Source: Candidatus Coprenecus pullicola
GTDB taxonomy: Bacteria; Bacteroidota; Bacteroidia; Bacteroidales; UBA932
Direction: 5' to 3'
Length of the DNA: 61,071 nt
Assembly (NCBI GenBank): GCA_018711925.1
Contig: DVHR01000030.1
Location: forward strand, 1 to 61,071
Below the pieces are notes generated by a model. It searched no databases and was not told where the DNA came from. It worked only from the letters and a program-made list of their open reading frames with translations. This document shows, in pieces, positions 27,195 to 37,817 of this stretch; the first letter of the stretch is position 1; each line of letters begins with the position of its first letter. The position numbers and the translations under genes are program-made.

Positions 27195-28052
27195 ATGTCC
27201 CGACATATTCCGAATATTCGATACTTATTCCTCATCCTCACAGCCGCCCTACTGTGCCTGTCCTCATGCAGGGACAGAAAGGACATCATACCGAAGGACA
27301 CCATGTCGAAGATATACTATGACATCTATATGACCGACGAGGCTGTGGATGCAAACTACGGACTCAGAAGAATGGCCGACACGATGAGGATATATGAGCC
27401 CATATTCAACAAATATGGATATACCACTGAAGACTACAACAGGAGCGTAAACTTCTACTTGGGGCGTCCTGATAAGTTCGAGGACGTGTTCGAGGACACT
27501 AAGACCATGCTGGAAAAGCGCAAGGCCGAGCTGAACGCCATACTGGAAGCCGAGGGCAAGCGGCCCAGACTCTGGTCTCTGGTCGACTCTCTTGAGCTCT
27601 ACACATCCGAGGGCGTCCATGCCGGCATGGCATACAAATGCATGAGGATACTGTTTTTCAAACCGGACTCCACCATTCCAGGCTCCCCTGTGATAGACTC
27701 CGCGCTCATGGAGCGTCCCGTCAACCGGTTCCTGATATTCAACGACTCGGCTCTGAATGCCGATAAGAACTTCACTTTCTACAGCACACCGGGTTTCATG
27801 AATGAAGTGGACCGCCTTCTTGAAATACAGGACAGCATCCAACTGAGCAAAGACAGTATCCAAAGAGCTGAGAGGGCTGCCGAACTGAGAAACACAGTCG
27901 ACAGAAATGACATGCGGCCGCCTGTTTTCAAGGACATACTGGATGACAAGAGAAACTCCATTCGGCAAAGGAAAGAACTCAATCCGCTTACATCCACTGT
28001 AAGACATACCAGACAAATTTCTGAAAAGGACAAAAAAGAAGAAAACAAATGA
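27195..28052 (+). CDS. DUF4296 lipoprotein
   Basis: 285 residues. A type II signal peptide ends in LSSC (Cys about residue 24). The DUF4296 region (KIYYDIYMTDEAVDANYG to YNRSVNFYLGRPDKFEDVF, about residues 37-105) is recognisable and the rest is predicted mostly helical. The C-terminal ~60 residues are basic and low in complexity (RNSIRQRKELN). Function unknown; common in Bacteroidales at the head of small operons. Its last 4 nt overlap the amidohydrolase start. Confidence 0.85.
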   Translation: MSRHIPNIRYLFLILTAALLCLSSCRDRKDIIPKDTMSKIYYDIYMTDEAVDANYGLRRMADTMRIYEPIFNKYGYTTEDYNRSVNFYLGRPDKFEDVFEDTKTMLEKRKAELNAILEAEGKRPRLWSLVDSLELYTSEGVHAGMAYKCMRILFFKPDSTIPGSPVIDSALMERPVNRFLIFNDSALNADKNFTFYSTPGFMNEVDRLLEIQDSIQLSKDSIQRAERAAELRNTVDRNDMRPPVFKDILDDKRNSIRQRKELNPLTSTVRHTRQISEKDKKEENK

Positions 28053-29236
28053 GACGAATAGCCGCAAACTATATCTTTCCGATAACTTCGGATCCAATAT
28101 GCAACGGATATGTGGATGTATCCGAAGACGGAACCGTCATAGGCACGGGAAGGCTGACTGAAGAGACCGGCAGCACGGAATATTTCAACGGAATACTGGT
28201 TCCAGGTTTCACCAACGCGCACTGCCATATAGAACTGTCACACCTGAACGGCAAGTTCCGTGAGGCTACCGGCATGTCCGGTTTCATAGACCAGATCAAC
28301 GCCCTCCGTGAGTCAGCGCCCAAAGAAGAGCGTCAGAAAGCCATGAGAGCACAGTTTGAAAAGCTGTATAAGGAAGGAGTCAGCGCCATGGCCGATATCT
28401 CCAACTGCGACGAGAGCTTCGCCATGAAGAAAGAGGGGCCGATGTACACCAGGACATTCATCGAGGTATTCGGTTCCGAGCCCCAGGATGCACCGGCAGT
28501 GATTGAAGATGCCCGCAAGCTGGCGGTGAAGGCAGCCGAAACCGGCATCGACGCGGCCATAACTCCGCACTCCCCCTACACCATGAGTTCCGATCTGCTG
28601 CGCATGGCTTCAGCCGAAGGACTCAAGGCCGGATATATTTCCTACCACAATCAGGAGTCCCAGGAGGAGGACGACATGATCGGATTTCATAAAGGACCGC
28701 TTTACGACAACTACGTCAACCGTGGACTTAGCGTAGTCCCCGCTACTGGCAGACCGGCCATATTCCATTTTCTGGAGCGGCTTCAGGAAGTCCATCCTGC
28801 CCCGTTTGAAGAACACATACTGCTCATACACAACACAGTCGCACATGAGGACAGCGTCTACGCCGCCGAACAGATTCTGAAAAACTGCACATGGGTAACA
28901 TGTCCGCTGTCCAATATCTTCATACACAGGACAATGGCAGACCTGCCCATGCTGATGAGCATGGGCGTGAGGATAGCCGTCGGCACTGACAGCCTCTCAT
29001 CCAACCACGTCCTGTCCATGGTAGAGGAACTTAAATGCATACACCGGCACTATCCCGGCATTCCATTGCAGACAGTACTGACATGGGCCTGCCTTAACGG
29101 TGCGGCAGCCCTTGGCAAGGATGACGTACTCGGCTCCTTCGACAAAGGCAAGAAGCCAGGCGTAGTGCTCATCGACAATATCGACTTCCAGAACATGCAG
29201 CTTACCCCTGAAAGCACATCCAGACGATTAATCTGA
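28049..29236 (+). CDS. Amidohydrolase-family protein (cytosine deaminase-like)
   Basis: 395 residues. The metal-dependent hydrolase motif VPGFTNAHCHIELSH near residue 55 supplies the HxH pair; later ligands include TPHSPYTMS, LIHNTVAHED and GTDSLSSNHVL with the catalytic Asp. The small composite N-terminal and C-terminal beta-sandwich is typical of the ATZ/TRZ/cytosine-deaminase subgroup. The substrate cannot be assigned. ATGA overlap with the DUF4296 gene; second gene of a five-gene operon running to deoC. Confidence 0.88.
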   Translation: MRRIAANYIFPITSDPICNGYVDVSEDGTVIGTGRLTEETGSTEYFNGILVPGFTNAHCHIELSHLNGKFREATGMSGFIDQINALRESAPKEERQKAMRAQFEKLYKEGVSAMADISNCDESFAMKKEGPMYTRTFIEVFGSEPQDAPAVIEDARKLAVKAAETGIDAAITPHSPYTMSSDLLRMASAEGLKAGYISYHNQESQEEDDMIGFHKGPLYDNYVNRGLSVVPATGRPAIFHFLERLQEVHPAPFEEHILLIHNTVAHEDSVYAAEQILKNCTWVTCPLSNIFIHRTMADLPMLMSMGVRIAVGTDSLSSNHVLSMVEELKCIHRHYPGIPLQTVLTWACLNGAAALGKDDVLGSFDKGKKPGVVLIDNIDFQNMQLTPESTSRRLI

Positions 29237-29249
29237 AACACGGCATATC

Positions 29250-30026
29250 ATGTCAACAATACTTTTTCACAAGATAGTTTTCGGTCCCATCAAGAGCCGT
29301 CGCCTTGGGAGTTCCCTGGGCATCAACCTTCTGCCCGACAACGGCAAGCTCTGCTCATTCGATTGCATTTACTGCGAGTGCGGTTGGAACAAAGACGGCA
29401 GGAGCGACCAGACTATCCCGACAAAAGAAGCAGTATTCCAGCGGATGCAGGAACGTTTCCTCCAATTGCACACGGACAGCATACCCGTGGACACCATCAC
29501 ATTCTCCGGCAACGGAGAGCCCACCCTGCATCCCGATTTCCCAGAAATCATCGACTTCACACTGATGATGCGGGACAGGTATTTTCCGAACGCCGCCGTA
29601 TCCGTACTTTCAAATGCGACCATGACCGGCAGGAAAGAAATCCGGGAGGCTCTGATGAAAGTGACCAACCCCATCCTAAAGATTGACAGCGGTCTGGAAG
29701 AATATATCCGCCTGGTGGACAACCCGGTGGGTCATTACTCGCTCAAGGAGACAATAGAGCATCTGAGGCTGTTCAACGGCAACTTTATCCTACAGACCAT
29801 GTTCCTGCGGGGAACCATAGACGGCCGCCGCATAGACCTGACCTGCAAGGAAAGTGTCGACCCATGGAGAGATATCGTACTTGACCTGCGGCCCCGTGAG
29901 GTCATGATGTACACGCTCGACCGCGAGACACCCGCCAGTGATCTTGAGAAGGTCACTGTCGCCGAAATGGAAGCGATAGCCGCTCCTCTCAGAGCCGCAG
30001 GCATAACCGTTCAGGTCAGAGGCTGA
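29250..30026 (+). CDS. Radical SAM protein (COG0731-like)
   Basis: 258 residues. The cluster-binding motif is CSFDCIYC (Cx3Cx2C, about residues 31-38), preceded by GPIKSRRLGSSLGINLLP, the usual N-terminal signature of this group, and followed by TFSGNGEPTLHPDF (GGEP-like SAM site). Relatives are annotated as tRNA wyosine-synthesis-like radical SAM enzymes, but bacteria do not make wyosine, so the reaction is unknown. It lies 13 nt after the amidohydrolase gene and 1 nt before dtd. Confidence 0.88.
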   Translation: MSTILFHKIVFGPIKSRRLGSSLGINLLPDNGKLCSFDCIYCECGWNKDGRSDQTIPTKEAVFQRMQERFLQLHTDSIPVDTITFSGNGEPTLHPDFPEIIDFTLMMRDRYFPNAAVSVLSNATMTGRKEIREALMKVTNPILKIDSGLEEYIRLVDNPVGHYSLKETIEHLRLFNGNFILQTMFLRGTIDGRRIDLTCKESVDPWRDIVLDLRPREVMMYTLDRETPASDLEKVTVAEMEAIAAPLRAAGITVQVRG

Positions 30027-30027
30027 G

Positions 30028-30480
30028 ATGAGAGCGGTCATCCAGAGAGTCAGCCAGTCGTCGGTAGTCATTGAAGGCTCTTGCTGCGGAGAGATCGGCC
30101 CCGGTCTGAATATTCTCATCGGGATTGAGGACGGGGATGCCGACGAGGATATAGAATGGCTGTGCCATAAGATTGTCAATCTGCGCATATTCGATGACGA
30201 CAGCGGGGTCATGAACCTGTCTGTAAGGGATGTTGGCGGAGACATTTTGGTTATCAGCCAATTCACCTTGTACGCATCCACCAGGAAGGGCAACCGTCCC
30301 TCTTATATCAAAGCTGCGCGACCGGAGATTTCCATTCCTTTATACGAGAAATTTTTACAAAGATTGGAAAATATTTTGGGGAAGCCCGTTAAAAAAGGTA
30401 TATTTGGTGCAAATATGAGGGTGACTATCGTCAATGAAGGACCGGTCACCATTCTTATTGATACGAAAAACAGAGAATAA
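30028..30480 (+). CDS. dtd: D-aminoacyl-tRNA deacylase
   Basis: 150 residues, full length. It begins MRAVIQRVSQSSV, and has the active-site motif SQFTLY (about residue 77) and the cross-subunit motif NEGPVTI (about 137). Role: hydrolysis of D-aminoacyl (and Gly-tRNA-Ala) esters, a chirality check in translation. It lies 1 nt after the radical SAM gene and its stop abuts the deoC ATG (TAA ATG), so translation is coupled. Confidence 0.96.
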   Translation: MRAVIQRVSQSSVVIEGSCCGEIGPGLNILIGIEDGDADEDIEWLCHKIVNLRIFDDDSGVMNLSVRDVGGDILVISQFTLYASTRKGNRPSYIKAARPEISIPLYEKFLQRLENILGKPVKKGIFGANMRVTIVNEGPVTILIDTKNRE

Positions 30481-31314
30481 ATGGAAGATTTTGAGAAAAG
30501 AATACAGGCCGTCCATGACAATCTCAGCCATTGGATGACTCCGGAAGTTCTAAAAGCCTGCCTTAGCATGACCGACCTGACCACACTAAAGTCAACGGAC
30601 ACATATTCAAGTGTCCGCAAACTGGTAGGTAAAGTGAATGATTTCCAGACACATTTTCCCGGATATCAACCGCCCGCGTCCATCTGTGTATACCCCAATT
30701 TCGCAAGAACCGTCAAGGAGACACTGACCGTACCCGGAGTACACGTGACCGTAGTGGCCGGATGCTTCCCTGCTTCCCAGAGTTTTCTGAAAGTCAAGGA
30801 GCTGGAGTGCCGCATGGCTGTGGAAGAAGGGGCTGACGAAGTAGACATAGTTCTCGCTCTCAACAGTTTTCTTGACGGCAACCTAAGTTGCTGCGAGAAA
30901 GAGATACGTTCCATCAGAAACATAGTCGGTGATGCCGCCGTGCTGAAAGTGATCCTTGAGACAGGAGCATTGGCCGATGCCGGCAGGATAAGAGAGGCCT
31001 CTTTTCTGGCTATGGAATGCGGCGCCGACTTCATAAAGACATCCACCGGAAAGATGGAACCGGCCGCAACCCCGTTCGCCGCCATCGTCATGTGCGACTG
31101 CATCAGGGAATACTACGGGAAGACCGGCCGCAAAGTGGGCTTCAAGCCTGCCGGAGGCATCTCCACCGCCAAAGACGCGGCTGTGTATTACGCCATCGTT
31201 GACACCATACTCGGCCCTGACTGGCTCAATCCCAGTCTACTTAGATTCGGTGCCAGCCGCGTAGCCAACTCCATCCTCTCCGAAGTAGAGAAGTCCTCGG
31301 TAATCTATTTTTAA
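30481..31314 (+). CDS. deoC: Deoxyribose-phosphate aldolase
   Basis: 277 residues, within the long DeoC type. Landmarks are DLTTLKSTDT near the N-terminus, the EVDIVLALNSFLDG strand, VLKVILETGALAD with the active-site Lys, FIKTSTGK with the Schiff-base Lys, and KPAGGIST. Role: cleavage of 2-deoxyribose-5-phosphate to glyceraldehyde-3-phosphate and acetaldehyde in deoxynucleoside catabolism. Last enzyme gene of the operon, directly abutting dtd. Confidence 0.95.
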   Translation: MEDFEKRIQAVHDNLSHWMTPEVLKACLSMTDLTTLKSTDTYSSVRKLVGKVNDFQTHFPGYQPPASICVYPNFARTVKETLTVPGVHVTVVAGCFPASQSFLKVKELECRMAVEEGADEVDIVLALNSFLDGNLSCCEKEIRSIRNIVGDAAVLKVILETGALADAGRIREASFLAMECGADFIKTSTGKMEPAATPFAAIVMCDCIREYYGKTGRKVGFKPAGGISTAKDAAVYYAIVDTILGPDWLNPSLLRFGASRVANSILSEVEKSSVIYF

Positions 31315-31349
31315 CTCATATCATTATTAACTACTAAAAGCTAAACAAG

Positions 31350-31817
31350 ATGAAAAAGATCATTGTTATTGCAATTGCTCTATTCACAGCTGCAGCACTC
31401 TATGCCCAGCCGCGCGCAATCGGAGGCCGTATAGGCTACGGTCTTGAACTTTCCTACCAGCACTCACTTGGAGACAATATGGTGCAACTTGATTTCGGTC
31501 TGCCCGGATTCTACGGTCTTGAGGCAGCTGCCACCTATGACTGGATTTTCCCCATCAACTCATGGCAGGAGCAAGGCTCATGGAACTGGTACGCAGGTGT
31601 GGGAGCCGGCCTTGGAATGTATGGATTCAATAACGTCACAGGATTCGTAGGAGTTGCCGGACGTATCGGTGTAGAATACAACTTCTGGTTCCCCATGAAC
31701 ATCTCCCTTGACTGGCGCCCTGTCATCGGACCTCACTTCAACAGTGCCGGAGCCGGATTCAACACATTAGGAATTTTCCAAGGCGGCATAGCCCTGAGTG
31801 TCCGCTACCTCTTCTAG
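31350..31817 (+). CDS. Small outer-membrane beta-barrel protein, uncharacterised
   Basis: 155 residues. A signal peptide (ALYA-QPR, about residue 20) is followed by amphipathic beta strands with aromatic girdles (YGLELSYQHSLG, WNWYAGVGAGLGMYG, IGVEYNFWFPMNISLDWRPVIG) and a terminal Phe (SVRYLF), the usual C-terminal signal of outer-membrane barrels. Size fits an 8-stranded barrel. Function unknown. It is 35 nt after deoC, and a strong terminator follows 17 nt after its stop. Confidence 0.85.
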   Translation: MKKIIVIAIALFTAAALYAQPRAIGGRIGYGLELSYQHSLGDNMVQLDFGLPGFYGLEAAATYDWIFPINSWQEQGSWNWYAGVGAGLGMYGFNNVTGFVGVAGRIGVEYNFWFPMNISLDWRPVIGPHFNSAGAGFNTLGIFQGGIALSVRYLF

Positions 31818-31834
31818 CCGACATCAGGCATAAC

Positions 31835-31887
31835 AAAAGAATTACAGCAGTCTGAAAACTTTGGTCTCAGACTGCTGTAATTCTTTT
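31835..31887. terminator. Strong bidirectional terminator
   Basis: A perfect 21-bp inverted repeat (left arm 31835-31855, right arm 31867-31887) has an 11-nt loop. The outer arms are AAAAGAATTACAG and CTGTAATTCTTTT, so both strands end in T's. It ends the deoC/OMP operon on the plus strand and could back up the tmRNA terminator on the minus strand. Confidence 0.9.
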
Positions 31888-31907
31888 ATCTTCCGCACCG
31901 CCAGACT

Positions 31908-31944
31908 CCACAAAAAAAGCCGCCGAAGCGACCTTTTTTTGTGG
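31908..31944 (-). terminator. tmRNA terminator
   Basis: The arms CCACAAAAAAAG (31908-31919) and CTTTTTTTGTGG (31933-31944) are perfect inverted repeats; inside them GTCGC and GCGGC pair around TTCG. On the minus strand a long T run follows the GC core. It overlaps the last three bases of the mature tmRNA, so 3' processing must cut inside the hairpin base. Confidence 0.85.
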
Positions 31945-32334
31945 AGATGGGCGGACTCGAACCGCCGTCCAAACACAGCACCAGAGTGCTTTCTACATAC
32001 TTATTCTGTCTTTGGTTGTCGGACGGTGACTGCGGACAGACACGCCATCACCGCCTTATCTCCTGAGTCTTAGACCGCTTTAGGAGAATCCACGGCCGCA
32101 TCCCGCTTTAATGATACCCCGTATGCCGGACATAGCAGGCGGAAAGCCCGGCGGGATACTCGTCGCTATCGCCCTGGGCGACCGCGATTAAGGTAGTAAA
32201 CCTGGTTTACTTACGCAGCGAGTGCATAGTTGTTGTTGCCAGTTATGGCTTCGGAACCTTGATGACGAGGTGGGTTACCAACCCCGGTATGCTTACAGTC
32301 CGATGTCTTGTGCTGTCAAAACCAAAACATCCCC
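31942..32334 (-). ncRNA. ssrA: Transfer-messenger RNA (tmRNA)
   Basis: About 393 nt. The acceptor stem pairs GGGGATG at the 5' end (32334) with CATCTCC at the 3' end; discriminator A; CCA not encoded. The 3' tRNA-like half has GGACGGCGGTTCGAGTCCG (T arm). The tag frame reads GGC AAC AAC AAC TAT GCA CTC GCT GCG TAA, giving GNNNYALAA, with the YALAA degradation tail. The 5' half has GGTTTTGACAGC. Role: rescue of stalled ribosomes with SmpB. It has its own promoter at 32349-32379. Confidence 0.97.
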
Positions 32335-32348
32335 ATACAAATTCAACT

Positions 32349-32379
32349 GCAAAGATATGCAAAAAACACGCCGGTTCAA
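32349..32379 (-). promoter_or_regulatory. tmRNA promoter (-33 TTG, 19-nt spacer, -7 TATCTTTGC)
   Basis: On the minus strand TTG (32379-32377) is followed after 19 nt by TATCTTTGC (32357-32349). It starts about 15 nt before the mature 5' end, and its -33 lies within the last codons of the HD-phosphodiesterase gene. Confidence 0.8.
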
Positions 32380-34406
32380 GATTTTTCTATTGTCGGATAG
32401 GCGATTCGCTCGTGGTACACCTGCTCCAGACGCTCCTTGAACATCCTCTTGACCGTCTCTATCTCCTTGATGGATATATCCGCCTCGACCAGCTGGGAGT
32501 CCGACAAACGCTTGCTTATAATCGAATCCACCAGATTGGATATACTCTCCGGCGTATAGTCCTTCAAAGAGCGGGAAGCCGCTTCTACGGCGTCCGCCAT
32601 AAGCACTATGACCTGTTCCTTGCTCCTGGGCAGCTCACCGTGATACATAAACGGCTCCTTATTTTCAGGGTCTCCGCCGGCATTGCAGTACTGGGCGTAA
32701 AAATAGAAGGTCAGCGAACGCGCATGATGAGTCCGTATAAAATCTGTCACGACTTCAGGAAGCTTGTGCCTGCGGGCTATCTCGACTCCATCATCAACAT
32801 GACGGATAATCTGCTGCGCGCTTTCCTCGGGCGAGAGCCCCTTATGATAGTTGAATCCGGCCGGAGTATTCTCCACAAAGCATTGGGGGTTCTTCATCTT
32901 ACCTATATCATGATAGAGCGCGCCCACTCTGGCCAGCGTCATATCGGCACCTATCTCTCTGGCCGCCTCTGACGCCAGGTTGGCGACCTGCAGCGAATGC
33001 TGGAAGGTACCGGGAGCCTTCTGGGCCAGCTCCCGGAGCAGCTTGACGTTCGTATCCGAAAGATCCACAAGACGGAAATGCGAGACCAGTGAGAAAAGCC
33101 GCTCGAAAATAAACGCCACAGGATAAGCAGCTATCACCAGAAGCGAATTGACAGCCAGCCTGAACACCTCCCTTCCGTTAAACATCGAGAGCGTGCCGTC
33201 CCCTGAAAGCAGAAATCCCATATAGGTAAGCGACAAGCCAAGGAAAATAAACAGCGAATTGAGAAACTGCGACCACCCCTTATTGAAGTATTTGAACGAG
33301 ATAATGGCTATGATGCCTCCGGTGAGATTCATGAAATACAGCTGTACTCCGCTTCCGGCCTGCAACAACAAGGGCAGAAGCATAACAGCGTACAGAGGAA
33401 ACACATACCTGCTCTTGAAAAACATTGTCAGGTATATGGCAAACACAGAATAGGGAACGATGAAAAGAAAATCCGGATCAAGCCCGCGTATGATGACTGT
33501 CAGCACAAACATCAGTACATAAAGAGTCAGGATAAAATAAAATGTCTTGCGCTTCTCCAGGATATCCTTTTTCGTGTAAAATATCACAGCGAACAGGGAG
33601 GCAGCCATGAGCAGGCACAGTATAAAATGTCCGACTCCGACTCCGAATACGGACTCAGCATATCCGTATGTAAGCTCATACTCCTGCTTGAACGAGTCCA
33701 GCAACTGCTCTATCTCAGTGGTGACGATCTCCCCTTCGGAGACTATCAGCTGACCTGCGTAGACCATGCCCTTTGTCGGAGAGACATAGTCCACCGCTTC
33801 CTTGTGAAACAGGTTGGTCTTGTCCTGGTCATACGTCAGATTAGGAACAATATACTCAGAGACATGATATGCCGCGTACAGGGAGTCCGCATCATAGGCC
33901 GGGAAACTGACCGAGAGGTAGTATTTCATGTAGCCCTCCGCCCGCTCCGGTGTATATACCTCGGCTATGGGCTTTTCCTGCGCCCGCTTGTCTGTCTGCA
34001 CGACTATGGTGCCTACCGTGGAGACATTGTCCATCGGCGGCAGTATTCCCACAGAGTATATCTTGTACAGGGACTCCATGATATAATACAGCACATGGTC
34101 GTCTATCCCGCTTTCCCCGTGAAGAGAGCGGAGACGCCTGATCTGAAGGTTACACACAGTATTGTCATAGTTAAAATACGGTATCACCTCCGAGGCCTTC
34201 TCCTCCTTCTCCTTCAGAAGCTCCTGCTCCGTCTTGAGTATCGGGAAATCTATGGGGGACAGCAATGTCTCATATACCCATGGCCGGCCCTTCTGATAGT
34301 TGTACTTGAACTTCCCCTCCTCAGGGAACAGCAGGACTGTCACAACAAGAACCACCAGTAGCGAGAGGTATATCTTCGGGTCTTTAAGAAAATTGTGTTG
34401 TTCCAT
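32376..34406 (-). CDS. PgpH-like 7TMR-HD phosphodiesterase (probable c-di-AMP PDE)
   Basis: 676 residues from the ATG at 34406. One N-terminal membrane segment is followed by an extracytoplasmic 7TMR-HDED region (about residues 45-255), seven membrane segments (about 265-440) and a cytoplasmic HD domain with LYHDIGKMKNP (HD pair near residue 490) and a later RTHHARS. Known for the family: hydrolysis of cyclic di-AMP to pApA. Start choice: an in-frame GTG at 34460 would add 18 residues, but that stretch encodes the terminator hairpin at 34431-34457 of the upstream gene, so it is not accepted. Confidence 0.92.
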   Translation of the reverse strand: MEQHNFLKDPKIYLSLLVVLVVTVLLFPEEGKFKYNYQKGRPWVYETLLSPIDFPILKTEQELLKEKEEKASEVIPYFNYDNTVCNLQIRRLRSLHGESGIDDHVLYYIMESLYKIYSVGILPPMDNVSTVGTIVVQTDKRAQEKPIAEVYTPERAEGYMKYYLSVSFPAYDADSLYAAYHVSEYIVPNLTYDQDKTNLFHKEAVDYVSPTKGMVYAGQLIVSEGEIVTTEIEQLLDSFKQEYELTYGYAESVFGVGVGHFILCLLMAASLFAVIFYTKKDILEKRKTFYFILTLYVLMFVLTVIIRGLDPDFLFIVPYSVFAIYLTMFFKSRYVFPLYAVMLLPLLLQAGSGVQLYFMNLTGGIIAIISFKYFNKGWSQFLNSLFIFLGLSLTYMGFLLSGDGTLSMFNGREVFRLAVNSLLVIAAYPVAFIFERLFSLVSHFRLVDLSDTNVKLLRELAQKAPGTFQHSLQVANLASEAAREIGADMTLARVGALYHDIGKMKNPQCFVENTPAGFNYHKGLSPEESAQQIIRHVDDGVEIARRHKLPEVVTDFIRTHHARSLTFYFYAQYCNAGGDPENKEPFMYHGELPRSKEQVIVLMADAVEAASRSLKDYTPESISNLVDSIISKRLSDSQLVEADISIKEIETVKRMFKERLEQVYHERIAYPTIEKS

Positions 34407-34430
34407 CTGATCTTTTTTAATTAACAGACA

Positions 34431-34457
34431 AAGCTCCCCGCACTGGACAGGGAGCTT
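34431..34457 (-). terminator. Terminator of the alpha-oxoamine synthase gene
   Basis: AAGCTCCC and GGGAGCTT pair over 8 bp with an 11-nt loop, followed on the minus strand by TTTGTCTGTT. It lies about 39 nt after the stop at 34496 and just before the HD-phosphodiesterase ATG. Confidence 0.7.
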
Positions 34458-34495
34458 CACATATTAGAGTAAGTTATGGCACATCAGACGCCAGG

Positions 34496-35755
34496 CTACT
34501 TTATGGCCATGTCCTGAATATCATCTCCGTCATATTCTCCGGCATCGAGTTTCTTCTTTGCCTCCGAGAATGCATTGAGAGTATATTCGACATCCTCCAT
34601 GGTATGAACCGCAGTGGGTATGATCCTGAACATTATCACGCCCTTGGGCACGACAGGATATACCACCACGGAGCAGAAGATGTTGTAGTTCTCCCTGAGA
34701 TCCACCTGCATATTGGTCGCCTGAGGAACTGTACCGTGAATGAACACAGGAGTAACGCAGGCCTGGGCAAGTCCGATGTCAAAGCCCCTCTCGCGGAATC
34801 CGTTCTGCAGGGCACGGGTGACAGTCCAGAGCTTCTCGCGCAGACGGTCGCCTTCCGGCCCGCGGATAATCTCCAGCCTCTTCAGGCAGCCCTCCACGAT
34901 AGGCATGGGAAGGGACTTCGCATAAATCTGCGAACGGAGGTTGTAGCGGAGATAGTTGATGATGGACTTGGGACCGGCCACGAAGCCTCCGATAATGGCC
35001 ATTGACTTGGCGTATGCTCCGATATAGAGGTCGATACCGTCCATCACACCGAAATGCTCGGATGTGCCGCGTCCGTGAGGGCCCATCACTCCGAAGCCAT
35101 GGGCATCATCGATAAGGATACGGAACTGATATTTCTTCTTCAGGGCGACTATCTGGTCCAGAATTCCGAGAGCGCCGGTCATTCCGTACACACCCTCTGT
35201 AATCAGCAGCACACCGCCACCGGTCTCCTCACAGACCTTGAGAGCGCGCTGGATGGTCTTCTCGCACTTCTCGATGTCGTTGTGCGGATAAACCATCCTC
35301 TTGCCCATGTGCAGACGGCAGCCGTCAATGAGGCAGGCATGGGCCTCAGAGTCATAGACTATGACATCATGACGGTTTACAAGCGCATCAATAGTGGAGA
35401 CGATACCCTGATATCCGAAGTTGAACAGGAATGCGTCCTCCTTCTGCTCGAACTCTGCAAGTTCTCTCTCGAGTCTCTCATGCAGGGATGTCTGTCCTGA
35501 CATCATCCTGGAGCCCATTGGATAAGCCAGACCCCAGCGGGCTGCGGCCTCTGCGTCAACCTTACGCACCTCGGGATGGTTGGCCAGTCCGAGATAGTTG
35601 TTGAGACTCCAGCAGAGAACCTCATGGCCGTTGAACATCATTCTGGGAGCGATCTCGCCCTCCAGCTTGGGAAACGTGAAATATCCGTGACCTCTTGCGC
35701 GGTACTGTCCCAGAGGACCGCCCTCGTCTTTGTTTATTCTTTCAAAAATATCCAT
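34496..35755 (-). CDS. Alpha-oxoamine synthase family: serine palmitoyltransferase- or cysteate acyltransferase-like
   Basis: 419 residues, fold type I PLP enzyme of the AOS family (relatives: KBL, BioF, SPT, CFAT). Seen: SLNNYLGLANHPEV, DSEAHACLIDGCRLHMG (His stacking on PLP), DDAHGFGVMG (D217, H219) and the PLP Lys K250 in AYAKSMAIIGGF, followed by RSQIYAKSLP. Known: in Bacteroidota this family includes serine palmitoyltransferase for sphingolipids and cysteate acyltransferase for sulfonolipids (capnine); I cannot separate the two from sequence alone. No biotin or threonine-degradation genes are nearby, which argues against BioF and KBL. Its own terminator follows; gyrB lies 18 nt upstream. 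Confidence 0.85.
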   Translation of the reverse strand: MDIFERINKDEGGPLGQYRARGHGYFTFPKLEGEIAPRMMFNGHEVLCWSLNNYLGLANHPEVRKVDAEAAARWGLAYPMGSRMMSGQTSLHERLERELAEFEQKEDAFLFNFGYQGIVSTIDALVNRHDVIVYDSEAHACLIDGCRLHMGKRMVYPHNDIEKCEKTIQRALKVCEETGGGVLLITEGVYGMTGALGILDQIVALKKKYQFRILIDDAHGFGVMGPHGRGTSEHFGVMDGIDLYIGAYAKSMAIIGGFVAGPKSIINYLRYNLRSQIYAKSLPMPIVEGCLKRLEIIRGPEGDRLREKLWTVTRALQNGFRERGFDIGLAQACVTPVFIHGTVPQATNMQVDLRENYNIFCSVVVYPVVPKGVIMFRIIPTAVHTMEDVEYTLNAFSEAKKKLDAGEYDGDDIQDMAIK

Positions 35756-35773
35756 ATCTGGTAATTTAAAAAT

Positions 35774-37780
<2,007 letters not shown>

Positions 37781-37800
37781 TCAATATTATTTAAATCGAA

Positions 37801-37808
37801 CAAAGATA
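37801..37808 (-). promoter_or_regulatory. Putative -7 element of gyrB
   Basis: The minus strand reads TATCTTTG 27 nt before the gyrB ATG. A TTTG lies about 22 nt further upstream, slightly beyond the usual spacing. The site sits just beyond the stop of the beta-barrel gene. Confidence 0.6.
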
Positions 37809-37817
37809 CAAAAAATA

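Noticed and set aside
34407..34460. N-terminal extension of the HD phosphodiesterase to a GTG at 34460
   Set aside because: The extra codons are the terminator hairpin of the upstream gene; the ATG at 34406 fits the family start.
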